Below are positions 46,642-57,663 of a stretch of 64,000 nt of DNA, piece after piece. The notes below the pieces were generated by a model, which worked only from the letters and a program-made list of their open reading frames with translations, did no database searches and was not told the DNA's origin. Source of the stretch: Enchytraeus crypticus (lineage: Eukaryota > Annelida > Clitellata > Enchytraeida > Enchytraeidae); NCBI GenBank assembly GCA_905160935.1, contig CAJHZI010000448.1, positions 527,501-591,500 of the forward strand, written 5' to 3'. The translations under genes were made by a program, and so were the position numbers. Position 1 is the stretch's first letter. Each line of letters begins with the position of its first letter.

Positions 46642-47043
46642 ATCTATCTCTCTCTCTCTCTTTTTCTTTCTCTCTTTCTTTCTCTCTTTCTTTCTTTCTC
46701 TCTCTCTCTCCTCTATAGTGTTCTGTCAAGTGGCAGGTCTAAGGTACATATTGATAGTCTGAATATGATTACACGCTCCACATAGAGCACTTCATAACAT
46801 AACATTACAGAGTCAGGAAGCAATTATATGCTTGTTTAAGACATCACGGATCAACAGGCTAGTCCCTTCATAAAAGGCTACGCCTTATCCTCACTTAAAA
46901 GTAGCCTATAGCTTGAGAATAATATGGCTTCTGAGGCGGTTCCCTTTGCCTTCCTCAGTTCTTGCTCTGTCGCTTCTTACGAAACGCGCGGTTTACTGTT
47001 GATCTATTCTTCATCTTCTCGCAGCCAACACGCGCTTGGTGTA
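46642..47043 (-). mobile_element. GA-tailed retroposon copy
   Basis: CT/TTTC run, gtcaagtggcaggtctaagg, and a body with ataatatggcttctgaggcg in common with 44188-44522 and 70-325. The head is degraded (gatctattcttcatcttc). Confidence 0.65.
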
Positions 47044-47057
47044 ACATGTTATTATTT

Positions 47058-47295
47058 ACTAAGTTAAGCAACATCGGACTCGGTTAGTACATGGAAAGGC
47101 GACCACCGTGGAAGATCAATTGCTGGCAGATTTGAATGAGCAAACGCCCCATTATGCTGAAAGGCTACTCTTAAATCCGCACCGGCTGCAATTGATGCGC
47201 TATAGAAAAGCAACCTTCAAAAATAATCATGAAGAGCAAATACGAGAACCTCTAAAACAGCAACTAAGCAAGAGGACACTCTAGCATCTGAGAAA
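47058..47295 (+). mobile_element. 5S rRNA-derived SINE
   Basis: agttaagcaacatcggactc, ggttagtacatgg and ggcgaccaccgtggaaga are the 5S promoter region; ctcttaaatccgcaccggct is the shared body. It starts immediately after the head of the GA-tailed copy at 46642-47043. Confidence 0.78.
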
Positions 47296-47974
47296 CATGA
47301 GAGAGACCTATGTTCTTTTCAAGAAACACGCTCAAGGCTAGCAGTAACACAAGCAGCGGATACAAAACCATCCAACAGGTTACAAGTAACCCATCTAGTT
47401 GACCCCATACGATATACACGCAAATATCCAAAATAAGCGAGCAGAAACAGCATGCGCCCCAAAAACAGATAAAGAAAATATGACATTGTAAAGCTAATAA
47501 TATTTGTTAAATTGAGAATTGATTCAGTACATTCTGATTTTACGAGTATTTACCTGATTTTATGGGTGTGCTGTGTGTCTTGTGTGCTTTGTGTGGGCCT
47601 TGCTGCCTGACTTCTAACTATAAATATAATATAAATATATGAATATAACTTAGTAGCATCAAATCATTATATACATAACGAGAAATTATTCATTAGAAGC
47701 AGTAAAATTAGTAGTCGAGTAGCAATGCCTGTCCTGGTGAAATTCAAACTTAGTACTGAACCAACAAAACAATAGAATACGTTAGAGAGAGATCAATGGT
47801 TTAATGGTTTGACAATAATACTAATATATTATCACTCTAGCAATGTACTAAATAAGATGGCATTTTATTTACTAACAAACAATTCCAGCGAGTGAGAGTT
47901 GCTAATATCTAATGAGATTTTAGTCCATTCCAAAACACTCCAAATTTTAACGGTCTGCTGTTTCATAGGTTTTT

Positions 47975-48440
47975 TAATAATAATAATAATAATAATAACA
48001 ATAACAATAATAATAATAATAAGATAAAAAAGACTCTATTTAATTAAAATAAAGATGAAAAAATATTTAAAATAGTTCCTATACGCTCTGGGAGGCCGCA
48101 TTCGCCAATGTGCCACGAATGCATACAGCATTAAAACGCTGGAGTGCGATGGATAGGCGCTGCCATAGAAAGGCTTTTTCACGCTGGTCGCCTGTAATGG
48201 CACTAGTTCTCCTGTCTAATTCGTTTAAGAAGTCAGACGCGGCAGAGTTGATGGGGCCCAATGTCTCAAAAGCAATTGGCAGGAAGATGTAGCTTATGTG
48301 GCATATTTAAGTGTCTTCCTATTGACAGCGGCTTCAGCAGCTGAGCCAGCAGCAGCGCATGAAAGGCTGAGATTGCTTACTGAGAACGTGTCCGTCACTG
48401 TGACATCCCAACTGATACACTTGCCTTCTGCCCAAGGAAT
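47975..48440 (-). mobile_element. RLE-type LINE fragment F, subfamily B
   Basis: The minus strand encodes PWAEGKCISWDVTVTDT (second half of the endonuclease core), AAEAAVNRKTLKYA, then LPIAFETLGPINSAASDF and QRLSIALQRFNAVCIRGTLA to a stop near 48079. It has at least one frameshift near 48300. The AAT-type tail is at 47979-48022. It abuts a 26-bp tandem duplication (48435-48484) and lies head-to-head with fragment G. Confidence 0.72.
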
Positions 48441-48499
48441 TTGAGATACACCGATATACAGGAATTTGAGATACACAGATATAATAATAATAATAATAA

Positions 48500-48765
48500 C
48501 ATGGGCCCGATGAATCCCGAAGGAGTTGACTTTATTAATGGCATAGGCAGACTTATTGCAGAGCAAGCCGGCGATAAGCGAGAGACCTCTTTTCTCTGGC
48601 AAAGGCTTTCCATGACTTTGCAAAGGTTTAATGCAGTCTGCTTCAGAAATTCTTTTAAGCCGATTGATGACCTCGAGTAGCCGGGCGGCGATTCAGCACG
48701 TATTGCTTGAATCGTTCTTATAAAACCTCAGGTTCTTTACACCGGGGTAAATTAAAAAATAAACA
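48500..48765 (+). mobile_element. RLE-type LINE fragment G
   Basis: The frame MGPMNPEGVDFINGIGRLIA ... RFNAVCFRNSFKPIDDLE and TAG, then the same 3' UTR and AAT tail as fragments A and C. The 5' break is directly at an ATA repeat (48481-48499). Confidence 0.75.
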
Positions 48766-48804
48766 ATAATAATAGTAATAATAATTATTGTAATAATAAT
48801 AATA

Positions 48805-48985
48805 ATAACAACAACAACAACTACAGTGCTACAGTCATCAATGACAACATCGAGCACTATTGAGACAAAACCAAGCCGTCGAGCAAAAAGAAGGTTCCAA
48901 AAAGGTTCAATTTCCAAAATCCAGAAAATCAGTCCAAAGTAGAGGGAATTAAAGAAAAGGAGGTTTATGCGCAGGTCGCTGCTCA
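48805..48985 (-). mobile_element. CR1/L2-like LINE 3' end
   Basis: An AAC repeat then agtgctacagtcatcaatga, caacatcgagcac, aaaatccagaaaatcagtcc and aaaggaggtttatgcgcagg. This is the reverse complement of the 3' UTR at 10680-10860. Confidence 0.8.
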
Positions 48986-49626
48986 TGAAAAGTAATGTAA
49001 AGTATTTAACTCATGTAGTTAAATAGTAATTTACTTCATGAAAGAAGACAAAAATATAGAATAGAATAAAAATTAAATCCTTGAAAAATAGTTTCAATAA
49101 TATGTATACTATGTCGCATCAGCATGGCGTTTAAATAAAATTTCATTAATTAGTTTAATGTTTGAATTTAAAATTTAAACTTATTATAAATATTTAACCG
49201 TCGTTACTTTTAAAATTACAAGATGCTGACGTATTAGAATTTTATTTAAAATATCAAGCTTCGATATTTATAACTGTCGAATGTCACTTCAACACTTCTT
49301 AGATAAGTTTCAATCTAGAACTTCTATATTAGTGCAGTGTTATTAAAACTATTCTATTTATAAAGCTTTTCTTCGCAAAACTATGAAAGTAATGACACAT
49401 ATTACTGTGAAATATAATTAGAATCCGCGTAAGCAATGGTCTTGATATTTATATTTGATACAAATTATAAATTGAGCTAATTACATTAACTTCCATGGTG
49501 TTGATTACCGCAGTTTTTAAAATATTTCAGCTTACTTCTGTTAAAGTCACACATGGCGAGCAGAGATCGAATCTTGGTCATTAGATCTAAAGCAGACTAA
49601 AGCTATAAAGCCATATATGTTCGTAC

Positions 49627-49735
49627 CACAGTGGATACTATCAATGGATACAGATACGGTCCAACTGGGGTTCGAACTGGTATCCCCTTACTTTTCAGGC
49701 AAGCTTGCTGTCCGATAGGCTATCCGACCGATACA
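49627..49735 (-). mobile_element. tRNA-like SINE fragment
   Basis: The minus strand shows tcggatagcctatcggacag and cagttcgaaccccagttgg, an A/B box arrangement. The acceptor stem is not closed. Confidence 0.45.
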
Positions 49736-49849
49736 AGCAGTTTCAGAACAACATGCAGATTGTCTTTAGCAATTCATTAGTTAAAATCAATTATCAGCCT
49801 CGCATACGCACGTTAGCCATATGTAATTCTAAAGACTTATTTAAATCAT

Positions 49850-50055
49850 CTCTCTCGCATAGTGCACTGCCCACTGGCAGGTCCATGGTATATAACGCCT
49901 CCACTCATCTCTATCTTCCGTTTTCTTCTTCACTTCCACATACGAGTGGATCTTTAAATCATCTAACATTCCTTTTTGATATTCCATTATTGTTGGGGGA
50001 TTCTGCTTATGACAACGTTGGCCCCTATGATTTCCTCAGCTGCTTCCAATAATTA
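49850..50055 (-). mobile_element. Degraded GA-tailed retroposon fragment
   Basis: ctctctcgcatagtgcactg followed by actggcaggtccatggtata matches the tail-proximal end of the GA-tailed family. The rest is diverged. Confidence 0.45.
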
Positions 50056-50059
50056 CTTT

Positions 50060-51715
50060 AATACGAAGGGTATGTCTATACGAAAATATTCAATTTATGT
50101 GAAATTACTTGCAGAATGATTGCAAAAAAATTAAGAATACAATCAGAGGGTTCGGTATTAATAAAAGCAAGGATTCAATATTGATTAAATCACGAGTTTA
50201 ATATTGCTGAAAACCAAGCGTTCAATATTTATTAAACCAAAGGTATATTGATAAGAAAAGAGTTCAATATTGGCAAAGGTTGAAAAGAGTTTTAAAAGTG
50301 ATACATGTAGGAAAAAATTAAAAAGTAAAGATATATTCGAGTATAGTAAAAGTAGAAATAAAATGATGAGAGTTACCGTTAAAGAGAGAGAGAAATGTTT
50401 TCATTTAGAAATGAAGTTTCTTCCTGGTTTCAGGTAAACATATTTCGTGGTCTCGAAGCCTTGCTCGTTAATTATGTATTTTGAGATAGTTATAGTTTAG
50501 TGAAAAACTTTATCTCCCGTAAGTAGAGAATTGAAAAAAATTATACCAGCTAAATGATTTTCGTAGAACTAAAGTAGCTATAGTTAAATGATAACAAATC
50601 GTTTTTGCTATTCGCCTAAAATGATGAACACCTTTTGATGCCGGTGAATACATGTATATTCCCATTTGTCTCTTATCTCTACAATAATATCTTAAAGTGG
50701 ACTTAGTTGATTTATTACTCAAATTTTGGTTTACAATTACGCAAAACTCCAAATATTTAAAATTCTCAATTTAGAATTGCAAGGAGCATAATTATGAACT
50801 GATAGAATGATGATTGAGATGAAGTACTCCAAAATAATTGATAATCGTGCAGTATTTATTTCTCTGCATTTATTTCTAGTACCAAAATACACAGAGTAGT
50901 ATTTATGTTGAAAATAGCTGAAACGCTCAAATTTGGATGTACTGAAACTTCACTGCCAAAATGATAGGGACCAATGAACAACACTGTAGAACACAGGTGC
51001 TCTCTTTCTATATTTAAATAATTGCGTTCTATATTTCCTTACTTATTTAGAATGAAAATAGAAACGCTTTACCATCTGACGGGCTTGGATTACGAACAAG
51101 GTTCGGTCGTGGCGTCTTTAAGAAGTTTATAGAGAATTTAGTTTTACTCAAAGCGCCTGTTTAGATAACAGATGGTTAAATTGTAATGCATCTTCAGCAA
51201 TCCAGTCATTACTCGGATCTTCCTTTTCATCCATCTCACTGGCTGAAACACTTATCCCCTAGCTCTTTCTCCCCTGAAACTCATATTCCCTTTTCATCAT
51301 TCGTCGGCAGGCTTAAAAGGTGGCTGATACTAAAATGCAAGCAGCTACAAATGACAATTTTTAATTTTGTTGTAACTTAATAACCGGATTGGAAAATTGT
51401 AGGTTTTAATTTTTCTTTATAGTTGAACTTTTATAACATTGCTGATGATGCTTGATTTATAGAGATGTACGTCAAAGAGGCGTCCTTAGCATCATCTTTA
51501 GAAGACAAAATAGAACCTAATATTATCGTATTTTTTAAATTGGAGATACGGTTTTCCTTAAATTTTCATATGGTCCATTTTAATTTGCCCAGTTTGAAAG
51601 TTACTTTATTAACTTAATACAATTTGCAGAAATATAGGCTTGAATTACAACTATATATGCATAAAATTAAGAAGTCGCTAAAACTCAGGAGAAAAATATT
51701 AATTCTAACTATTAC
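50060..51715. other. No gene seen
   Basis: AT-rich. Reading frames at 50510-50752 and 51186-51380 match nothing I know. Confidence 0.45.
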
Positions 51716-51716
51716 T

Positions 51717-51895
51717 ATCATCATCATCATCTTGCCTTGAAATCTATAGTAATTTTCTAGCAATTTCTGGAAACTTGGCGCTCATCAACTGAATACCATT
51801 TCTAGCGTTGGTTTGGATCTTAGTGCTTTGTAGCCTTTTACGACACGTGCAGTCAACAGTTGGTCTATTCTTCAGGAACCAAAACGCAACACGGG
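51717..51895 (-). mobile_element. GAT-tailed retroposon, internally shortened copy
   Basis: Starts with atcatcatcatcatcttgcc (tail on the minus strand), includes aatttctggaaacttggcgc and tacgacacgtgcagtcaaca, and ends at gcaacacggg. Confidence 0.7.
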
Positions 51896-52347
51896 CAATT
51901 AATTATAAATATTATAGAGTGGAATTCTCCATTCTCAAATCAACACTAAATATATAAGCTATCTGGATTTAAAAGCCGTTAACTGTTCAAAGGTTACGAA
52001 GTAAGGAAAGTTGCATATGTACATGTTGCTTTGTTACGCTTGTGTTAGCATGGGACTTCATTCTATTCATTAAACTAGCGAAGCTAACGCACAAGCTTTG
52101 AGTGCGACGTGAAATGTCTTTTAAGATAAAGTGTCCGTATAAGCATAAAATAGCATTGAATATTAAAAAGTAAAGAGTGCCCTATTCCCTAAGTTCTATC
52201 AGCAATAGTTTGTAGAATTACAAAATGTATTAATAGCATTCAAATTTGCTTTCTATCGCCAGGACATTGAAGAGTCTTCAGCTTAGATTTGAACCTCTGA
52301 CCTATTTTCTTTCATATGAAGTTATCTTAATTTTTGATGTTTAATAG

Positions 52348-52388
52348 CGTATAGATATGAATATATCATTCATATTCATATCTATACG
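52348..52388. repeat. Perfect 17-bp hairpin
   Basis: Arms 52348-52364 and 52372-52388, loop 7 nt, about 50 bp upstream of the 11-bp satellite. Confidence 0.88.
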
Positions 52389-52439
52389 TTACAACAATTA
52401 CAGTAAAACTAACATTAAACAAAATTCATATTCTGGTTT

Positions 52440-53184
52440 ATGCATTACAAATGCATTACAAATGCATTACAAATGCATTACAAATGCATTACAAATGCAT
52501 TACAAATGCATTACAAATGCATTACAAATGCATTACAAATGCATTACAAATGCATTACAAATGCATTACAAATTCATTACAAATGCATTACAAATGCATT
52601 ACAAATGCATTACAAATGCATTACAAATGCATTACAAATGCATTACAAATGCATTACAAATGCATTACAAATGCATTACAAATGCATTACAAATGCATTA
52701 CAAATGCATTACAAATGCATTACAAATGCATTACAAATGCATTACAAATGCATTACAAATGCATTACAAATGCATTACAAATGCATTACAAATGCATTAA
52801 AAATGCATTAAAAATGCAAATGCATTACAAATGCATTACAAATGCATTACAAATGCATTACAAATGCATTACAAATGCATTACAAATGCATTACAAATGC
52901 ATTACAAATGCATTTACAAATGCATTACAAATGCATTACAAATGCATTACAAATGCATTACAAATGCATTACAAATGCATTACAAATGCATTACAAATGC
53001 ATTACAAATGCATTACAAATGCATTACAAATGCATTACAAATGCATTACAAATGCATTACAAATGCATTACAAATGCATTACAGATGCATTACAAATGCA
53101 TTACAAATGCATTACAAATGCATTACAAATGCATTACAAATGCATTACAAATGCATTACAAATGCATTACAAATGCATTACAAA
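52440..53184. repeat. 11-bp satellite atgcattacaa
   Basis: About 68 nearly perfect tandem copies of an 11-bp unit with only a few variants (near 52570, 52797-52820, 52912 and 53083). No stop trinucleotide can form on the plus strand, so all three plus frames are open, with an 11-residue repeat MHYKCITNALQ. This is satellite DNA and not a supported gene. Confidence 0.95.
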
Positions 53185-53767
53185 GTCACAACAATAATAT
53201 ACATGTACATTATATAGATCAAATACCAAAATCTGACAAATATCTAAGCCCAGAATTTACTGTACTTGGATGAATCTTTCAAAAAGATGCTTTTCAAACG
53301 TATTTTCTAAACTATAACGGAGAATTAGAATGTCTTGTAATATGTTGAGGTTCGTTCCATATTTTGGGACCTACTACAGTAAAATAAAATATCACTATTT
53401 TCAGTGATATGACGTATTACTATACGAAACTGTTTGACAATTAGGAACAAATTTTCCTGACTCAAAAGATAGCAACATTTTATTTAACGAATAGTCTTGA
53501 CCTTAAACGCATACAGTAGATCCGCAAAAGATGTTAATGCTCAAAAAATTCTTTCGTTTCTCATAGGGATAAAATTTCGATTTGAAGTTATCTGTGGGTA
53601 ATATGAATATAAATTATGCGTTTAGACGAGCCACAAGTTAAGTCCCATAAACTTATTACTTGAAAAGCAATTTTCACAAAACTGTGCATTGCGAGACTGG
53701 GTCAGAACAGTTGTCGCATTAGCTTATTTTACAAACATGCGTAAGATTGAAGATCTGCATATTAAAA

Positions 53768-53888
53768 GCTGGTGAAACTAGTGTTATCGTCAGTTTCCTC
53801 TCTCGAAAGCGATGCCAGTGACTGGCTAGCCCAGGATTTTGAATGCCGCACATACTGATCCGCGGTAGCGTATCCTACCGACATCGCT
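53768..53888 (-). mobile_element. tRNA-derived SINE (family T1)
   Basis: Minus-strand copy with gcgatgtcggtaggata, cattcaaaatcctgggc, tggcatcgctttcgagag and cgataacactagtttcac. It lacks the first 10-15 bp of the family. Confidence 0.78.
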
Positions 53889-53939
53889 TATTAGGTCTAT
53901 AAACTTTATATTCAAAGCAATCTGCATGCAAAACTAAAA

Positions 53940-54075
53940 CTACTATATCTGTATTTTTGGTTTTCTGGATTTTAAAATTTTCGCCGTTTCGGACTTTCTT
54001 TCTGCTTCCATATTACATTTGTCTCAATAGTGATCAATGTTGTCATGGGCGTATAGCGTTGTAGCTGATCAAGTA
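53940..54075 (+). mobile_element. CR1/L2-like LINE 3' end, degraded
   Basis: ttttctggattttaaaattt, cgccgtttcggactttcttt and tttgtctcaatagtgatcaa are in the same order as at 10730-10820. Confidence 0.65.
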
Positions 54076-54594
54076 TTAGGAGTATCATTTGACTCAAGGG
54101 TTAGGATTTGTGATCTTGGTTATAGAGGCTAACTAGTCTTTTGTGGTTAAATTCGAATATCCAAAACAGAGCAAATAAACTCTGAAACCTTAGTCTTAGA
54201 TTGATAAATTATAGGGATATCAACCTTTTTCGGTGTCTTATCTAAGATATTCACAAATGAAAATAATAGTAGTTACATGAAGTTTTAGAACTACACGGTA
54301 GTTCAGACTCCTGATTTACTGATTTCTCTGATTTTGAACCTCTTGATTGACGCTGTCATAGTTGACATAACAGATTTAACTGCTAAAGTTATGGCCGTGT
54401 CATGAAACCGTCATTTGACCAAATTGATTTGCAAACCGTCATAGGCATGGATGTCGATGACGTCAGATCAACATCCAGGGAAAATGTCTTTGTCAGTAAC
54501 CGTAAACCCAAGTATCTGGCAAAAGAATATTTGCTCCATTTTTCAGTAATCTTCAAGCTCGTAGATAATAATGCGACGAGAAGATATGTTGCGC

Positions 54595-55380
54595 ACTATA
54601 GTGCATTATGGTACATTGTGGTGCACTATAGTGCATTATTGTGCATTGTGGTGCACTATAGTGCATTATTGTGCATTGTGGTGCACTATAGTGCATTATG
54701 GTACATTGTGGTGCACGATAATGCATTATTGTGCATTGTGGTGCACTATAGTGCATTATGGTACATTGTGGTGCACGATAATGCATTATTGTGCATTGTG
54801 GTGCACTATAGTGCATTATGGTACATTGTGGTGCACGATAATGCATTATTGTGCATTGTGGTGCACTATAGTGCATTATTGTGCATTGTGGTGCACTATA
54901 GTGCATTATGGTACATTGTGGTGCACGATAATGCATTATTGTGCATTGTGGTGCACTATAGTGCATTATGGTACATTGTGGTGCACGATAATGCATTATT
55001 GTGCATTGTGGTGCACTATAGTGCATTATGGTACATTGTGGTGCACGATAATGCATTATTATGCATTGTGGTGCACTATAGTGCATTATGGTACATTGTG
55101 GTGCACGATAATGCATTATTGTGCATTGTGGTGCACTATAGTGCATTATTGTGCATTGTGGTGCACTATAGTGCATTATGGTACATTGTGGTGCACGATA
55201 GTGCATTATTGTGCATTGTGGTGCACTATAGTGCATTATTGTGCATTGTGGTGCACTATAGTGCATTATTGTGCATTGTGGTGCACTATAGTGCATTATT
55301 GTGCATTGTGGTGCACTATAGTGCATTGTGGTGCATTGTGGTGTACTATAGTGTATTGTGGTGGATTGTGGTGCACTATG
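54595..55380. repeat. 10/30/60-bp hierarchical satellite
   Basis: Built from 10-bp units (gtgcactata, gtgcattatg, gtacattgtg, gtgcattatt, gtgcacgata) grouped into 30-bp and often 60-bp higher-order repeats, about 26 copies of 30 bp. Two plus frames and one minus frame stay open (up to 344 residues). Periodic, low-complexity sequence explains them. Upstream, 54402-54590 is non-repetitive and in frame with the longest, but is not recognised. Confidence 0.92.
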
Positions 55381-55399
55381 GGGCAAGCTTGGATGATCT

Positions 55400-55725
55400 T
55401 GCGTCAAACGCGCGAGATTTCGCGCACTTGGTTTAGCTGCGCGTCAATGAACTGTGTTAAACAACGTCTGGCCTGGTTTATGCATGGAAACTTGACCTAT
55501 TTGAAAGACCGCGTGTTGACGGCTTTAAGTTGAAAACCCCCAGGTTGTTAGAAGGTTTTTCTTAAATCCGCACCGTTGCAATCATTGTCTCGTCAAAAGG
55601 AGAGAATTACTAATAACCATAGAGAGGAAGGAGGAAATAACAAAAACAAGAAAAAATAAACTATGCAAAGAAACTCTCTGTCATATGCGGTATGTCACGC
55701 GTGTAACCACATGAACTAAAAATAT
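55400..55725 (+). mobile_element. 5S rRNA-derived SINE, diverged
   Basis: Leader cgcgcacttggtttagctgc, diverged 5S part (tggcctggtttatgcatgg, ctatttgaaagaccgcgtg) and body ttcttaaatccgcaccgttg with gcggtatgtcacgcgtgtaa. It begins about 20 bp after the end of the 10/30-bp satellite. Confidence 0.75.
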
Positions 55726-55852
55726 TTCTAAGGCTGCTCGTGCGCATTGAACAATTATTCCGCCGTTTTGAAATGAATTGCTCCTATATATTATTAGATC
55801 AGGTTTCTTGGTTAATACATTATAAATCTGAAATTACTAAAATAAATTTGAG

Positions 55853-56025
55853 TTTAACGTCTGTTTCGGTACCACTAGTTTACTAACAGAGACGGTCAGA
55901 TAGGAATTCGATCCTATAGCATCTGTAAAAGCTGGGTAGTCAACCGAAACGGTGAATATGCTACTAAGGTACGTTGAATCTCAGTACGCTCTGCTATTAG
56001 CATCCGAAGACGAAACGGACGTTAA
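55853..56025 (-). mobile_element. tRNA-like SINE with inverted T1-type tails at both ends
   Basis: Left end tttaacgtctgtttcg and right end cgaaacggacgttaaa are inverted repeats with one mismatch. Both resemble the tail shared by SINE T1 and the LINE at 6136-6650. Between them the minus strand carries a B-box-like aggatcgaattcc. It could be a SINE flanked by a second tail, or a small inverted-repeat element. Confidence 0.5.
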
Positions 56026-56276
56026 ATTAGGCTTGTCCTTTTGGACTTTGCAGAACATAGACGCGTACGTGACGAGTCTATGAAATCGTTTTCTGGCTGA
56101 ATATCGTAACTTTTTGTGCACTGAGTTTTTTTAATTTGTTGAAAATCGAAGTCATTTCTAGCATCATCAGTGTGCAACAGAAATAGATTATGCCAGGATT
56201 TTACGTTTTCTTTTTACTTCGTGCATGATTTTAATTCTTAGTTTCTACTTTTCTTCTAATAAATATTTTAGGAACG

Positions 56277-56591
56277 GAGTAATGTAGTAGATTCCCCGTG
56301 TTGTGTCCGGGTTGTTTGAAGAATAGACCAACCGGTGACTGCACGTGAATATGAAGGCGACTAAAAAACTATAATCTAAACCAACGTCAGAAAGCGCAAT
56401 CGGTTGGCGAGCGCCTAGACTCCAGAAATTTCTGAAGAATTTTCTGAAACGAATGGAAGAGACTTTGATATGGTATGGGACAGAGACGAATGGACAAAGT
56501 CCATTCTTATTCCGATCCTAGTTAAACTGGGATTAGGTGGAAGAAGACGAAGAAGAAGAAGAAGAAGAAGAAGACGAGTAATGTAGTAGAT
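56277..56591 (+). mobile_element. GAT/GAA-tailed SINE-like retroposon with 16-bp target duplication
   Basis: A 283-bp element (56293-56575) runs from tccccgtgttgtgtccggg to a GAA repeat. It is flanked by a perfect 16-bp direct repeat gagtaatgtagtagat (56277-56292 and 56576-56591). The element contains ttgaagaatagaccaaccgg near its head, gagcgcctagactccagaaa in the middle and a small stem ctagttaaactggg before the tail. The target duplication shows insertion by target-primed reverse transcription. No convincing tRNA or 5S promoter boxes are visible, so its origin is unknown. Confidence 0.85.
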
Positions 56592-56855
56592 AAAAGTGTT
56601 TTAAATATGGACAGCCGATAAATTGTGATTTAAACCGCTAGATTTGATATGTTCTAGACAGTCAAAACGATGATGGCTTTTGTCATATCCAAGCTCATAA
56701 ACATGTCTCAGCTATTTTGACATTATCGTGAATTAATCAGATAATACTAAGGCATTTATAGGCGACCACAAAAAATTACAAAATGAGACAATCAAATATA
56801 AACATTAAAAACTAAAGACCGGATTGCACTGAGAGGCATCGGATTTGCGACTCTG

Positions 56856-56857
<2 letters not shown>

Positions 56858-56899
<42 letters not shown>

Positions 56900-57599
56900 G
56901 TTCTAATTTGATAGTTTCAATATGTATGGGCACTTTAATATCCACAGCTTACCTAAAAGAGCATTACACAATAGCAGTGTTTTATAGTAACGAAGTAAAT
57001 ATACTTCGTTACAAATAAAAAGTACTCAACCGATACTTTTACTTGTAACGAAGTACCCAATTTTTCGGGGTACTTTTTACTTGTAACGAAGTAATTTTTG
57101 TAGTACTTTTTACTTTTACTTTACATCTGTGGAAGTAAAAAAGTCGCGTTACATTTGAAAAACTATGAATATGACAATCGCCAAATTTTTGATACATAAC
57201 AAAATTTCATGGGCCACCTGCTTTTAGTTTGGTATTGGTAACAGCTGTATGACGTAGATCAAACGTTTTGATATCGGCCTAGGCTTACCTTACATTGGCC
57301 TATGTCATTTCAGTAACTAAGCTTTGAAATTTCTTCTCAGTAGAGATCAGTGGTTCCCAACCTGCTTACCCCAACGACATCTATTTTTTCCATTCAGATG
57401 GCGACGCTGGAGTTATTTAGCAATATTCTATTCTTTAATTAGAATTAATTAAAGAATATTTAGAAGATTTTTATTCTATTTTAGTGTCATATAGGGACTA
57501 GACTACTTCGTTTAGTCCAGGGACGTCAACCAAGCTAAAAAGAGCTCGACTGTCTGCTCCATAGATGATTTGTTTCGAGAATTTAGCCTTACCTAGCTT

Positions 57600-57663
<64 letters not shown>

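Noticed and set aside
49627-49735. tRNA gene on the minus strand
   Set aside because: The A/B-box spacing is plausible but no cloverleaf with a closed acceptor stem could be drawn; a SINE remnant is more likely.
52440-53184. CRISPR-like array
   Set aside because: Repeats are directly adjacent, 11 bp long and without spacers, in an animal genome.
52451-53197. 248-codon open frame with an 11-residue repeat
   Set aside because: It is produced by the 11-bp satellite, which is stop-free in all three plus frames. No flanking conserved domain, no splice signal needed, no codon bias.
54402-55533. 344- and 320-codon plus-strand frames and a 284-codon minus-strand frame
   Set aside because: All three overlap the 10/30/60-bp satellite. 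Open frames on both strands of a periodic array are expected.
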